64,000 nt of DNA, from the NCBI GenBank assembly GCA_963969495.1, contig OZ018320.1, positions 80,988,248-81,052,247 on the forward strand. Reading direction: 5' to 3'. Source of the DNA: Ceratothoa steindachneri (lineage: Eukaryota > Arthropoda > Malacostraca > Isopoda > Cymothoidae). Both the position numbers and the translations under genes were made by a program. Under the pieces are notes generated by a model. It had not been told where the DNA came from. It did no database searches and was given only the letters and a program-made list of their open reading frames with translations. Below, one piece after another: positions 49,458-62,107 of the stretch (within the stretch, counting starts at the first letter, position 1; each line of letters opens with the position of its first letter).

Positions 49458-50265
49458 TGCATTCGACAATAAGCTCCTGAGCTTTCGGTATTACCACAGA
49501 GCTGCGCTAGACTAAAATGAAGTACAACCTGAACGTCTTAAGGTCCGATGTGAATATTTTGCATAGTCTCATGGAAATGCTATGTAAGTGTGTGTGGCAA
49601 AGAACCAATACACACATAGTTTTTCTTAGCATTTGTCATATCTAAAACTTAATTTATTTCTATTTATAAGCTGAAAATGTTAACTAGACAATCTAATTTT
49701 TATGTGGCTTCGGGAATTTATTTTACCAAAAGAATTCTTTAAGAATGAGAGGAAAAAGGAATAAATAGATTAGATATACATTTATACAAAAAATAACGTC
49801 CATAAACATTAATAATTGTAAGATAATGAAGAAATGAGAAGAAGAAGTCTTAAGGATTTTTATGTTTTCGTTTTTGTGTTCATGTAGGAGCAGGGCTGCG
49901 TGCGTTTGTGTAAGAATGTGCGTAAATAAGAAGCAGACAGACAGACGTATCCTTCTATCCTTGTGAAAGCCATTGAAAAGATTTGTATTCTTTGATTTAT
50001 AAAGAAAACTGAAATTTTTATAAATGCGGAAAAATTGGGACAAAAGTGTCTTTTTTTAGCCCTTTGCTAGTTTCCCCCCCCCCCCTATTTTTTTCACATA
50101 CTTTTAAAAATGTATTTTGTTATTTTTTTCATTTTTCTTTATTTCCGTATTGTAAACGACGCGTGGCTCCGAGCGTGGAAACCATTTTCAAAGGATCGCC
50201 TAAAAAAAAAGACCTCCAAAAAAACATTAAAGTCTAAATTTATATATTGGGGTTCTAAAGAATTT

Positions 50266-50270
<5 letters not shown>
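49457..50270. other. AT-rich intergenic DNA
   Basis: Nothing recognised; C run near 50078. Confidence 0.5.

Positions 50271-50318
<48 letters not shown>
50271..50318. repeat. (AT)n microsatellite
   Basis: About 23 units. Confidence 0.96.
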
Positions 50319-50321
<3 letters not shown>

Positions 50322-52454
50322 AGTAAATTACGTTTGACGAGATTGTCGGTCAGAGCTTGCTCCCTTTTTTCTTTTTCTTTCATTTTTACTCTATTTACAT
50401 TCTTTAATTTTAGTCCATTTCTTCTAATTCTTACTTTTGCCGTAGTTAATTCGTAATAATCATCCTCTCATTACCAAATTTATTCTTGTTATGTTAATTT
50501 GGGGGAAGGGGGAATTGCACAAGCTAAGACTGAATGTTAAAAGAACAGAGAAGACTAATGGTTAATCGAACCGTTTGTTCAGCTCGGTTGGAATGACTGA
50601 AAATTCTCTTTTCCCACCCCATTAAATTGAGCTCTCTTCGCTTTGTCCTCTTGAAAAATTTGTTCCAAAACCGTGCGAATAAATCCTTCTAAAAATCCAA
50701 AGTCAAAAAGTCAACAATTCATCTTTTAGGAAGTAAACGACCATTTGACGACGCTCGGCATTTAAGCGACTTGTTTGGCGCCTCGAGGAAACTCGCTCTT
50801 TTTGGTGACGACTGATCTCCGGAATTCATAGAGGCAGGAAATTCTTTGGTCAAACTGGAATTCTTGAAAAACAAAGCGCGATTGTTCGCTCAATTCCACT
50901 TTCCGAATAAAGTGGATTAGGAGTTAAAGCTGACGTGAAATTGGATAATGGAGCTGAAATTTGCATTCTTGGACGTACACTCGGAAAAAGAGGAGTTGGT
51001 TATTCATAATATATTGAAGACTCATTTGACGAAGCGGAAGTTGGTGAAGCGCAACCAGCTAGGGCATAGATTAAGAAGTAGAGCACGTGGAAGGAAGGCA
51101 GGGAGATAATGCAAAATAAGAATCAGAAGGTTTATATACTTGTATATATACTACTCTTTTTGTTCTGTCTGTTTCTTGTAACATATTTTTCTGTTTATTT
51201 GTCTGTCTGCTTTATGCACGTCTCCAGGACCCATCTTTTCTTTATATAGAATAAAGAAATGGTCTAAGTAAAACACAGCCACCGGATTTACACTTCCATA
51301 AAGTATGTTCTCACAGCACGATATGAAGCAAAACACTAGGTGCGTGACAGAAGATGACCAGATATGCAACTTCAAAGGTTGCTATTTGATTCGAGACAGC
51401 TATTGCGTGAAAACCAGGGTTCAAAATTATTTCGTGAAACAAAATGGGTAATTTGGGTAAAAAAAAATGAAGTCGTTTCTCTGATTTTATAAACATTAGG
51501 AACTGAGAATGATGAAGCCTCATAGTTAGTCGCGATTGCCGGGTAGTGGTTTATATTTCACCAGAATACACTTCAGTTGTCTTTTACACTTCATTAAGTG
51601 TTCTACAGGCGAGAATTCTGGCCGATATTCTTCGAATCTTTTTAGCGACTCTATAAGTTACTATGTCGGTTGGTCGGTCATATGATAATAAATTTACTTT
51701 TCAATGAGTTTTTGAAAGTTTTGAACGTCGTAAGGTCAGATGATATGTTTGTTAAGTGATAATAAGTTTGTTATTTTTTTTTAATTATTGAAATAATTGA
51801 GAGCACGTGACTTAGGTGACCTGGTTTGGTTTTCTACATTCATATATGAGCCAATCTGCATCAGAAAAGTTCAAAGCAGGAAAAAAATTAGGTTTCTATG
51901 GGGGCATTTTTAAAAGAACTGGGTGAAAGCCAGTTTCATCTGTCTTCGTTGCAAGGTGTTGTTTTATGTGACATCATAAAACGAAGCAGGGAGGGGTTGG
52001 GTGGGGGTATGGCCTTTGCATACGAGCAAAGTTACCTTAACTTCTCATCCTTTGGAAAGAGACAATGGTTTTCTATAGGGACGGGGGTTACTACTTTAGA
52101 AAAAGTAAGTAAAGAAAAAACCCAAAGTAATGTAGATAAAAAATGATGTTGAGTTCTAAAATGGTGGCCATTGTTGTGTTCTGTTATCAAGAGAAGTCCT
52201 TTTAGACTATCAAGATCGAGAGACACTAAAAACACATACACAAACACAAAATTAAATTTCCTTAAGTGTGAGTTAAAATACAATCTACACAACTGGAGTA
52301 TGCAGTTCTATAGCAATGGTTAGATGCTCCCACGCATCATCGTGATGATTTAAAACGCTCTTCTTTCACAACAAGTAAATTGTATCATTTAGATCCAACA
52401 ATTGTTAAAAGAGCTGACGCAAATGTGGACCATCTTCCAGGCATGTCCAATATA
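50319..52454. other. Intergenic DNA, no gene recognised
   Basis: About 2.1 kb without domains or arrays. Confidence 0.5.
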
Positions 52455-52819
52455 CAGGATGTCCCTGAAGTCTGGACAGATAACCAATATTCATATTTTC
52501 AATAAAAGAATTTCAACTACATTTTATTCAGTTGAAATATTTTAACACCTTAATGTGATTTCCACTATTTATGATACAAAGTTTGATGCGTTTTACGAGA
52601 TTTACCCGATAAACCCGACCAATAAACCCGATGCATTAACTCAAAGTTTCTGTCATTTTAAGCATATTAATTTTCCTCAGGTGTCTCTTATCTTTAATTT
52701 TAATGGGTACACCTTCTATTTTAGCATACCCCAGAAAAATAAATTAAGAGGGTTAAGGTCTAGGAAACGAGGAGACCATTGCGGTATTTACTATGGGTCC
52801 AGACTTTAGGGACCCCCTG
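52455..52819 (-). mobile_element. Short deleted mariner-type element with TIRs
   Basis: CAGGATGTCCCTGAAGTCTG at the left and CAGGGGGTCCCTAAAGTCTG (inverted) at the right form terminal inverted repeats of about 25 bp, flanked by TA (52453-52454 and 52820-52821). The total is 365 bp. The minus strand still carries a transposase C-terminal piece, WSPRFLDLNPLNLFFWGMLK, corresponding to the WPPRSPDLxPLDFFLWGxLK block with the last catalytic acidic residue. So it is an internal-deletion derivative of a Tc1/mariner-superfamily element, different from the other mariners in the window. Confidence 0.85.
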
Positions 52820-54884
52820 TAGTGTTAAGGTGGCTAACATTTGCTTAGAAATGGGGATATGGACTTTCTCGTTCCAATATATCTAAACACTAAAATGAAG
52901 CGATATACAATTATTATAAGTAAATATAAACAAAGCAAAGTAGACCAATTAAGGTATTTGTATATGTTTAACAATATTTTCCAATCACAACAAAAATTGT
53001 TCCTAACCATTCAGCTGGATCGAATTGACCAGAAACTCAAATAAAAATCAGAATAATACCAGTGTATAACCGATCTTGAGATAGATTCAGTGATTTGAAT
53101 ATCGAAAATGAATTTTAAAAGACTACAGGAACCAAAGAGTCAATTGAAGTGCGTTTGTTAAGCGCAGTTGGAATAACTGAAAATTCTAAAAATAAGAGTA
53201 AAGATATTGGGATCTTAATAAGATATTTGTGGTTTTAATCTATATCAATAAAAATAAATGATATCAGGATCGATTTTGAATTAGGTAAGACCTATTATAT
53301 TACTGCCATTGTACAATAAGGAGCTAAGTTTGTATATGCACTTGGATTTTTGGTCTTGATATCCATTTATATAAACATGCCATGAATTATAGGCAATCAA
53401 TTGCTTTTTGTCATATAATTTAGAACTTAAAACCCTTAAAGTTCTTAATACTCTTTTGAGAAGGTAATCAAGTAATTTGAAAGCACTTACAAAAATTGTT
53501 TACTATTAAAGGTCTGGTTAGGGTGGAAAATAAAGGGGAACGAGATGGTAGATAAAAAGTAGACATTGGGTTGACATAAGGACAATGAATAGATGAAATT
53601 AAAAAAGATCGAACATAAGAAAGGGCGTACAGGGAAAATTCATTCATATTATATATTAAAAGAAAAACCGTAAAGCGCCTTTGTAAGTATTGAAAGGAAC
53701 TAGAACTAACGAGTAGGAACTTAGCTCTATTTGTATACAATATTTAGAAATGTTAGCTAAAAGTCATAAAAAACAAGATTGAAATAAACCTCAATGCTGT
53801 AGTATAAATGGGATATTCACTACTTGTATAAATCATGTATAAGAAAATCTATTACAGTCTATCTCTTATTCTCATCCAAAATCCCAAACAAAAAAAAACA
53901 AGGTCCCGGTCCCCCCCCCAAAAAAAAAGTAAGACAACAAAGAAACAAAATATAGAAAAAGTCGAGAAAGTACGAAAATCCAAATTGTGGTCGGTGACTG
54001 GAAGACCAATCAGATTTTGGTCCGTGAATCTCATTTCTTTCGGAACAAATTTCAATGGCGGTAGGAGTTTGCGCCTTTCTGGCCACGCCATTGCCAAAGA
54101 TTATTTCCTGGGATCAAAATTTTTCAAATCACTTCGATATTTTTTTTCTTCTGAACCTACCAGCAACGTTGTCTTTTCGTTCGATGGCTAATATTACCCC
54201 CACTCCCTTTCTATATTTGCTATGCATGCGTGACTACTGTGCAGCGAGACATTAATTTTATATGTATCTATAATCAGTTAGTACAGTATATGTGCAGTAT
54301 TTATCAATATATAATAGAAAATAACCCAAGATTAGGAAGGTAGAGACGAAAGTAAATGCAGAAGGGAAATATTTCTAGAACTTTGATATAAACGTACCCT
54401 CCTTGAACAAAAAATAAAATAAAAATTACCACTCTAGCTATTCTGTAGTAAGACTGGCATACATACGTATGACCAAGACCTCACTGTATTTCTACATGAC
54501 GACGCTATCATACGCGTTACAAACGGATATAAATGCATAAAACTGAGAATATATTCACCATTTAAAGTAATGGAAAGGGCTCTGGCTGGGCCTGGGTCTT
54601 ATTTGAATTGGAAATCCGAATTGAATTCACGAGCAATGCGCCCCATAAAAGAGTCAGATTGGAGTAAGTGAAAGCAGAGCTGGTGGCCTTAAAACGGAAG
54701 GGGAGTTTCGCCCTTTCCAACAGCTTGACGGCAGATATCGAATTCGCTGAAATTTATAGGCTTATGCAAGTCTCTCGCACTCGATATAAGCTGTCCTGAC
54801 TTAAGCGAAAATTTCAAATTTTTACTTTACTCTCCGCCAAAGCAAATACAGTTTGAGAGGGAGTTGCCTTACACACTCCACATG
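52820..54884. other. AT-rich intergenic DNA
   Basis: No recognised gene. Overlapping open frames at 53835-54255 on both strands show no domain. A C run followed by an A run lies near 53911-53928. Confidence 0.5.
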
Positions 54885-55014
<130 letters not shown>

Positions 55015-58000
55015 AAGGGAGAGTGAGAGAGAGGTTGAAAAGGCAAGACACTCCGATATACCAACGATAGATAGAATGAAAAAAGATAAGTCATTTTTAC
55101 GGCGAAATATGAAATTCAAAAGAAGGAATAGAAATATACATAGACCGAGGTTCATTGGGCGAAAATATGCCGTTGCTAGGATGCCGTTGGAATTCACCCG
55201 TTGCGAAAATTGCTCCCAAGACAGAGGACGCAAAGTCGAATTTTCCAGGAAAACTTGGACAATGACCGATTATGAACAGGAATGTGCTTTAAAGGCTGAG
55301 AATATGAACTATTTTGGCCGCTTTTAATGCGACATGAAGCTAAATTATTTCCTGTAACAACTTCGTTGAAAGCTGATAAAAAGCAAGTACTCATTAAAGA
55401 TATATAATTAATTGTACAAGCTTGTGACATATTATGCGCGTTTCTTTCACGAATAAGATTTAATTTATTTTTAATGGGTTGTAATTATTACTCAGGATGA
55501 TAAGAATTGTTTAGGAATCTTTGCCATTAACAAAAATTGGTTTTCACAGTGAGTATATGAAAGACTCTTCTTTGTTTCTTAATCTTATCTCTCGCCTACA
55601 GTATATATGGAGTAGAACTTAATGGATTACAAAGAAATTGGCGCTTATGACAACCAATGAATCGGATAAATGAATAAAATGAGCTAGAACAGTAAGAAAA
55701 AATGCCTTATGATCATAATATTCAGTAGTTATATTCATATGGCCTCTCACCTCATATATTCACATTTTTTTTTGCTCTATTGGAAGAGAAGGATAAAAGG
55801 CACAGAGACTATGTGCCCTATTATTGGCGCGTTACAGAAACTGAGAAAACACATGGAAATTCATTTTGAATTCAGAATAAAACAGCAGCGGAGGAGAAAT
55901 TTAGACAATAAATGAACGGATTTTGGCGAACACGAATTTTTTAAACAATCGCCGGAAAAGACTTTATCATCAGACTTCGGACAAAGCAAAGTTTGAAATT
56001 CAAAATTCTGATATAAAAATGTCAGGAATTTTTTAGTTATGTAGGCATAGTAAGAACAGGGAGAAGTACCAATCAAAGAGGTTTGTTGTTCGAAAAGAAA
56101 ACGAAACAGGATGAAGTAAAAAAAAAATAGAAGACAGCAGATAAGAGCATATGGTAAATTTAAAAATAACAAAACAAAGTTGAAGATAAAAGATTTTTTA
56201 AATATATATTTTACCATTTGGGAGCAAATAAGTTTAATTCTCAAAAAAATAAAACAATTAAAACCAAATGATCATTTTACTTTGATAATAATTAATCCCA
56301 AATCGCACGGACTAACCACGGACCTAATGGACTAATGGCTGTAAGAACCGACGTCCTTTTTCACGTCACGCACTAAAGGTAGGATTGAACCTAGGCCCCT
56401 GAGGGCATAATAGCCGGAATTGTAGGAGTTACTCGCGAGAACACAAAGAGCAGATATTGATATAAGTAATGAACCACACTTTATCAGATTTATACATAGA
56501 TAAATATTAGATTTGTGCACCTATGGAACCATACGAAAGGTGTATGTTTTCTCACTTTTTTGTTGTCTTCTTGTACTGGAGTGAAAAGGAACCTAAAATC
56601 ACTCATGCCAGGTAGTCTAGAAATCCCGCCACCACTGGAGGATGTTCACGGCACATTTTTTTTTTGTTCTTTTGTCCATTTTAGGCAGCAGCTTGCGCCG
56701 GCTCGTGTGAGGTGGTGAGGAAGGGGTATGTTGACCAATGGGTAGGAAACAAAAAATAAAGAGTAAAATCATGGGAGAAGACTAAAGCAATCAGATATAA
56801 AGGTCTGCTAAGGACTTCCACATTTCAAATATCTTCTTTGGATCCAAATTTGGAATGTTTCAAATTAAACCCAAATTTAATTGAAGAAAACAACGTTGTT
56901 TTTTCGAACTTTTCGTCTTCTTTTCACTTTGGGAAGTTGATCAAACTTTCATTGATTTTTGTCAATAAATTTTTATTCTTTCTTAAACAAGTTCCCCGAA
57001 TTAAAAAGTTTATTAAAAGTTAAAAATAAATTTTATTTATCTTTTCCCTATTTGATTAGGGGGAAGGGCGTGAGTTCAAGGGAGAGGGGGCACAGAACTT
57101 TATTTTGGGAAGGGGTGTAGGATATATGAGAGTGACGGTAGGATAGGAGGGAAGTAGGATGATGTAGGATTTTTCTTTCTTTCGCTGTATGGAAATGAGA
57201 TTTGATCTCTTTCATGGTTTATTAGATCAATTGCGCCAGGTGGCGCTAAACGTACATCTTTGAAGAGGTACATACACACGCACACATACAAGTACGGAAG
57301 ACTTTCCACATGATTTTAGTAAAATGGATAAAAAGAGCCGCTTTAGTCGAAAGATGATGGAAATCGACAGTTATAAACGGGTGAAAAAAGCTTATTGAGA
57401 AAGGAAGAATAGTTTGGAGGGAGAACAATATATTGAATATGGTAGACAGGAAAATAAGGATAAATAAGTCAAAAAAAGATCCTAGAGCAAACTTAATTAA
57501 TTTTAAGGAGGACTGATGCGGAGGCTAGTTAATTTCCAAACCTGTCTCCTTAATAATCAATTTTATATTTTATAAGAAAAACTTTCCGTAAAACTGCGCT
57601 TTCCTTTCCTTTTAATTTGAAAGCTCGATGCAGACCTACATAGTAACTTACAGAGGCGCACGCGACTAAAAATCAATATTTACAAAATAACTGTGAATGA
57701 AAAGATCAGGTTTTCACTTTCAAATGGAAATCTTTTGATTAGATATAATGATACGCAGGCTCCAAAATCGTCTTTACACCACTGCCGTCTCCTCACCAAC
57801 TACTAGTTGAGAGACCACACAGCTCAAAGTGAAATCCGGACCGCAAGATAGAGAAACTTGAGTAGAAGAAACTTGTATGGAAAGTGGTAACATAAGATGA
57901 AGGGACAATATGCACGAGAGTAAGGTTAGTCAATAAGACTTAGTATTCAGCACAAAGTATTAAACAAAAGATTAGAAACTCAGATTATGCAAGGTTTACC

Positions 58001-58734
58001 AAAATTGAATACTGATAAAAGAAATCAGCTTAAATAGTTGGAAAAAATGTATGCTAATTAATTTACGAACTATTTAAAGGTCCGATAAGTATTGGAAGAG
58101 CAAGTTGAAGGATTCTTCTACTAATGATAGTAGTCTGATACTCAAATGAACTCACGGGTTATTCCGAGCACGGTTAAGAATTTAGAGTTAATAAGGGTTT
58201 TCTCTAGATTCTAGAATTCAACTTTCCTTTAATCGTTTTCATTAGTAGTTTTTTTTCACATAATGATTCTTACAATGTTCCTCAAGTTATTTCTCTTATT
58301 CCCATAAAGAGTTCCAGGTGATTGGTCTTTGCACTTTTCCTTTTCATTCAAAAGTGGTTTATTGCAAAGTATATATCGATGTCAAATATTAAATGCAATT
58401 TCCACAATAACATTATACGATACTGTGTTTTTCAATACAGTAGGGTACTTTATAAATTACAGTAAAACACTATTGAAAAATACAATAACATAAATGTTAG
58501 TTAATATCTATACATTATGTTAATTGCAATTTTTACAGGAATATACTGGATTAAAATTACAATAGCCTTCATTGTTGCTATAAAAAGGAGAGACGTTACT
58601 TTTTCTTTAGTTTTCAGTAAATTACTGTAAACATTACAGTATACGGAGGGTCTGTCTGAAGAGAGGCTATGATGGTTAAAAGGCAGGTTCAGGATTTTAT
58701 TTTTAATTTTACAGTCGAGCAATTTCAGGGTGGG
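55015..58734. other. Intergenic DNA, no gene recognised
   Basis: About 3.7 kb without a confident gene. The minus strand near 56375-56395 carries GGTTCAATCC, one base off a tRNA-type B box, in a context that could be a degraded tRNA-derived SINE; no A box could be confirmed. Confidence 0.4.
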
Positions 58735-58860
58735 CTTATTGGATGTTATGGGAGGGTCAATGGGTATTCAGGGAAGGCTCAATGAGCAATTAAAGAGGGA
58801 ACAAAGGGAGTTCATGGATGGATCAATGGATGCGCGTTAAGGGCTCAACAAGGGTCCGAA
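58735..58860. repeat. Very degenerate short tandem repeat
   Basis: Variants of GGGAGGGTCAATGGGTATTC recur about every 22-26 bp (GGTCAATG, GGCTCAATGAG, GGATCAATGGATG, GGGCTCAACAAGG). Period uncertain. Confidence 0.4.
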
Positions 58861-59039
58861 AGATTCAAGACTTCGATAATTCAACTTGAACAAGTTTTTC
58901 CTAAAGTGTAGTTAGCTCGCTTCAACTCCACTAAAAACTACACTCCCTTACCCACCTTTATGCCCAAGGTCACCCATCATTTGGCCCTTTTACACCTCCT
59001 GTGGGTGTATGTGCTGTGGCATCTCGTCCAGTCAAGGAT

Positions 59040-60015
59040 CATCCCTGGGTGAAGGCCCCTACCACACCCCCTCACAAATTCCATGCACAATATCCTCCAA
59101 TTCATCCTCAGTCAGCACTTTCATTCTCTTATACTCATTGAAATAATCAAACCACTTTTACGGGGCCGTCCAAGCTTTCTCACACCCTTAGACTCGCTCT
59201 TGTATTCTCTTTTTATTGGTCTACTTCCATTTATTCCAATGTGCCCATACCCACTCCGAAAACCTCCATTTTCAACCTCATTCTACCCTTCTTCACGCCA
59301 TAAACGCCTCTACTCATTCCTTCCTTACACCATCTACCTTTCCCACACCAAACACCCCTCTCAAGTTGTCCCATTTGCTCTGCTGTGACTCAAGATCTTT
59401 CCTTCTTCTCCCATACCATTGTCTCACTCTCGTGTAATAACAATGCCACCAGGGTACTATCATACAAATTCCACTTTTACTAATACTCGTATTGACCCAG
59501 AGAATTTACTACCGCTTAAATACCTTGTGGTAATAATCTGTTCATCTGTACCACTACCTAAAACTTTGCTTTAAGGGTTATACGCGGAGTAGGATATTAC
59601 ATCCCACCACATTCTCACTTCCAACTACCATTATTACATTAATTTTTTTGCCTTCACTTTTAGAACCCTGTTCTCACACACCCTGTCTAAAGTTAGAATC
59701 AACACTTACAAAGCCCTTTCACTCTCAGCCACCAACACTAGACCATCAGCATATGCGAACAGTCAGAACAAATCCTTCACCATTCGTCATCAATCTCACA
59801 TCCCCCCTTCTCATTTGTATCCGTACTACTCAGAGTATTCCAACTATAGAGACATTAAACTGCCAGGGAGCCATCACACAACAGTCTACTACACCCCAAG
59901 GTATGCCAAACAACTTATGCTGGTTGGCTTTCATTCTAAAGCATGTATAAATTGCAACATAAATACTCATCACACTATCCAACAGTTTACAACTTACTCC
60001 ACACATTCTTAACAA
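59040..60015 (-). pseudogene. LINE reverse transcriptase relic (palm to C-terminus)
   Basis: Minus-strand blocks: GVVDCCVMAPWQFNVSIVGI (about 59900-59850), corresponding to GVRQGCVMSPWLFNVYMDGV; AYADGLVLVAESERAL (59756-59709), the catalytic YADD changed to YADG; ENRVLK-like remains; LYDSTLVALLLHESETMVW (about 59460-59405), matching the LYGSETW block; and a GRPRKSG-like piece near 59160. This order is typical of non-LTR elements with a C-terminal VLYGSETW and GRPRxRW region. Catalytic Asp lost, many frameshifts. Confidence 0.72.
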
Positions 60016-60041
60016 CTGTCATAATGTTTCTCTATAGCCAT

Positions 60042-60128
60042 ACGTTCATAAGCCTGTTCTTTTAGCTAGCTGTTTTGTCAAATACGTTCATAAGCCTGTT
60101 CTTTTAGCTAGCTGTTTTGTCAAATACG
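60042..60128. repeat. 42-bp perfect tandem duplication
   Basis: ACGTTCATAAGCCTGTTC... occurs at 60042 and again at 60084, with identical 42-bp units and three further matching bases. Perfect identity in otherwise decayed DNA means a recent event. Confidence 0.97.
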
Positions 60129-60139
60129 ATGCCAGCATA

Positions 60140-61330
60140 TTGATACCCTAGATTCACTCGTACCTATCTTCATTATTTTGATATTTAGCAAAATCATTCA
60201 CCCTATTTTTCACTATAATCCCCGCAATTTTTAGGAAAATAGTCCAAGAGGGACTGCAAAAGGTGCATTTTTATGGACATGAGCCACCCATGATCCGTGT
60301 AAGCTTTACTCAACTTTTCAACAACGGACTCGTATTCTGGACTTACATGGTGGCCCCCCAAATCAGTGACAACTGATTTGAATGCCTCTGCCTGTCATTC
60401 TTCTCAGTCGGAATCATTGCTTCTTTGAACTGGATATCCTTAATCAAAGTTCGAATGTGAGGACCATCAAAAGCCCTAGTACTTAGTTTAGTATCAGATA
60501 TAGGAGCAAAGTTTTGTTAGTGGTACAAGGGGCACTGAAACAACATTATGTTGCCTACTTTCAAAGTTCTCTCTGGATGACCACTCACGCTGCGCATAGC
60601 GCTTCTCATCCGCTCGGCGATCCCATTTGCAGAGGAAACATGGGGATCTCTTGTATCCCCTTTCTATACTCAATATAATCTGAAAAAATAAAATATTAAA
60701 AAATACAGGGAATTTGTTCCATCAGATTAAACAATCTATGCATTGAACTCTATCACTTCTGTGGGGAAGTTGTGTTCTTATACACTCTGAAATAATCTTT
60801 GGAAAAACAACATAGTCATTAGTAACAAATATTGCTATATAAAAATAACTAAATAATAAAAAAATATAGTACTTTCAAATCTTCACAAATCATCGTAATG
60901 TTGTTCGTATACGAGAGCATCCAATATAATCTTTTGGTTATAGTAGCTCTCATGAGGTTGTAGGGAATGATGCGAGCTTTTCCAAATGTTCAGAATTAAC
61001 GCTTTCAAACTTCGTTTTGACGAGTCTATAAATAACCTCCATTCTGATGCGGTATATGGTAGGGCCAAGGATTCGATTAACCCATCAACATTGCAGCAGT
61101 GCACTAAGGAAGAGGTATTTTCATGCACTAAAAAACCTCGGGGAATTCTTCTTCTCGTTTCCTATACCAAGGTAATGTTTCCGAAGCCAGCAAATTGTGC
61201 TATCGAAGTCGCGTGCCCAAGATCTCAGCAGTTAATTTGGAAAGTTCTCTATCCCTAATAAGATCGTTTGGTTTGTCCTAATTGAGAGGGCTCGGTTAAT
61301 TTGAACCGGTATTTGGAGTTCTAAACATCT
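60140..61330 (-). pseudogene. Copy U2: second decayed member of the uncharacterised multi-copy protein family
   Basis: Minus-strand blocks from high to low coordinates: PNDLIRDRELSKLTAEILGT then HNLLASET and WYRKREEEFPEVF (61290-61130); NVDGLIESLAL, then EWRLFIDSSKRSLKALILN (61095-60985); MICEDLK (about 60895-60874); after a likely intron, IERGYKRSPCFLCKWDRRAD and YAQREWSSRENF (60670-60570); FDGPHIRTLIKDIQFKEAMI (about 60470-60410); and KMHLLQSLLDYFPKNCGDYS (about 60275-60215). These parallel copy U1 (12150-13590) and the general family order. The EWRLFIDSSKRSLK block is best preserved. A frameshift separates HYDDL from ICEDLK, and others follow, so it is a pseudogene here. Function unknown. 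Confidence 0.75.
60680..60872 (-). other. Probable GT-AG intron within copy U2
   Basis: The minus strand reads GATTTGAAA|GTACTA at the 5' side and TATTTTTTCAG|ATTATATTG at the 3' side. Removing 193 nt joins ...ICEDLK to IILSIERGYKR in the same frame, which restores the family's DLKxxxxxLxxxGYTK spacing to within about three residues. Copy U1 is continuous at the same place. Confidence 0.6.
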
Positions 61331-61409
61331 GGGTAATAGTTTCATCAAAGGAATAACTGAAGTCCAGGGTTTGAGCTGGTCAGGTAGTGGAATTCAAGGA
61401 CCATGAGGT

Positions 61410-61860
61410 ACGAGTCAGCATCAAATTTTGGGGACCTTGGTCCGGGAATTCGCCAGATTTGAACCTAATAGAGAATTTATGTGCAATAATTATACATAAA
61501 ACTGGTAGTTGATAAACCGAAACTATCCAATTGTGAAAGGGTTCAGGTAATTATTGAACAATATGGAGCAATATTTGTCAAGATATCATCACAAATTTGC
61601 TCTCTAGCCTACCAAAACGAATTGAAGCAGTCCTGAAGAAAAAGGGACATCCTTTTAATTATAAAGTGCGTGCATCAATTTACCGTATTTATTAATCAAA
61701 TGGGTTTGTCCTCTAATATTTTTGTAGATTTCACCTTTAAATTATGATACAAAAATACTAAAACAAAATGCAAATTTTGATTAGTTTTATGAATTTTCTC
61801 ATATGAACGAATATAGTAGTCTCACAACTTTTGGCCACGATTATACAACAAGATAACAAC
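61410..61860 (+). pseudogene. Tc1-like transposase C-terminal relic
   Basis: The plus strand reads WGPWSGNSPDLNLIENLC (from about 61429), the region around the last catalytic acidic residue of Tc1 elements, then after stops NLLSSLPKRIEAVLKKKG (about 61594-61650). The right edge, near CTCACAACTTTTGGCCACG (61822-61840), resembles a Tc1 terminal repeat. The N-terminal two-thirds are missing; it abuts copy U2. Closest relative in the window is the relic at 29430-30190. Confidence 0.75.
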
Positions 61861-62107
61861 AAAAAAAGCCTTAATCAATACCCACCTGAACACTACATCG
61901 ACACATAAACATACTAGAACAAATGCTTACACAAACTTGAATGACAGCCTCTGTCATCGAATCATCTTTTGATTATTTCAACAAAATGGTCCGGATCACG
62001 AGATGAGACCATTTTTATCATTCGTACCCCAATAGTTTTCTCTTTTGGTTCTTCGAGTTATCTATTATAGAATCCTCGCAATCGGGATGGCATTTGATCT
62101 CAAAATA
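61861..62107. other. Short intergenic spacer
   Basis: Nothing recognised; it ends with the TA target site of the mariner element. Confidence 0.5.

Noticed and set aside
56290..56440. tRNA-derived SINE
   Set aside because: Only a near-consensus B box is seen; A box, body and tail are not supported.
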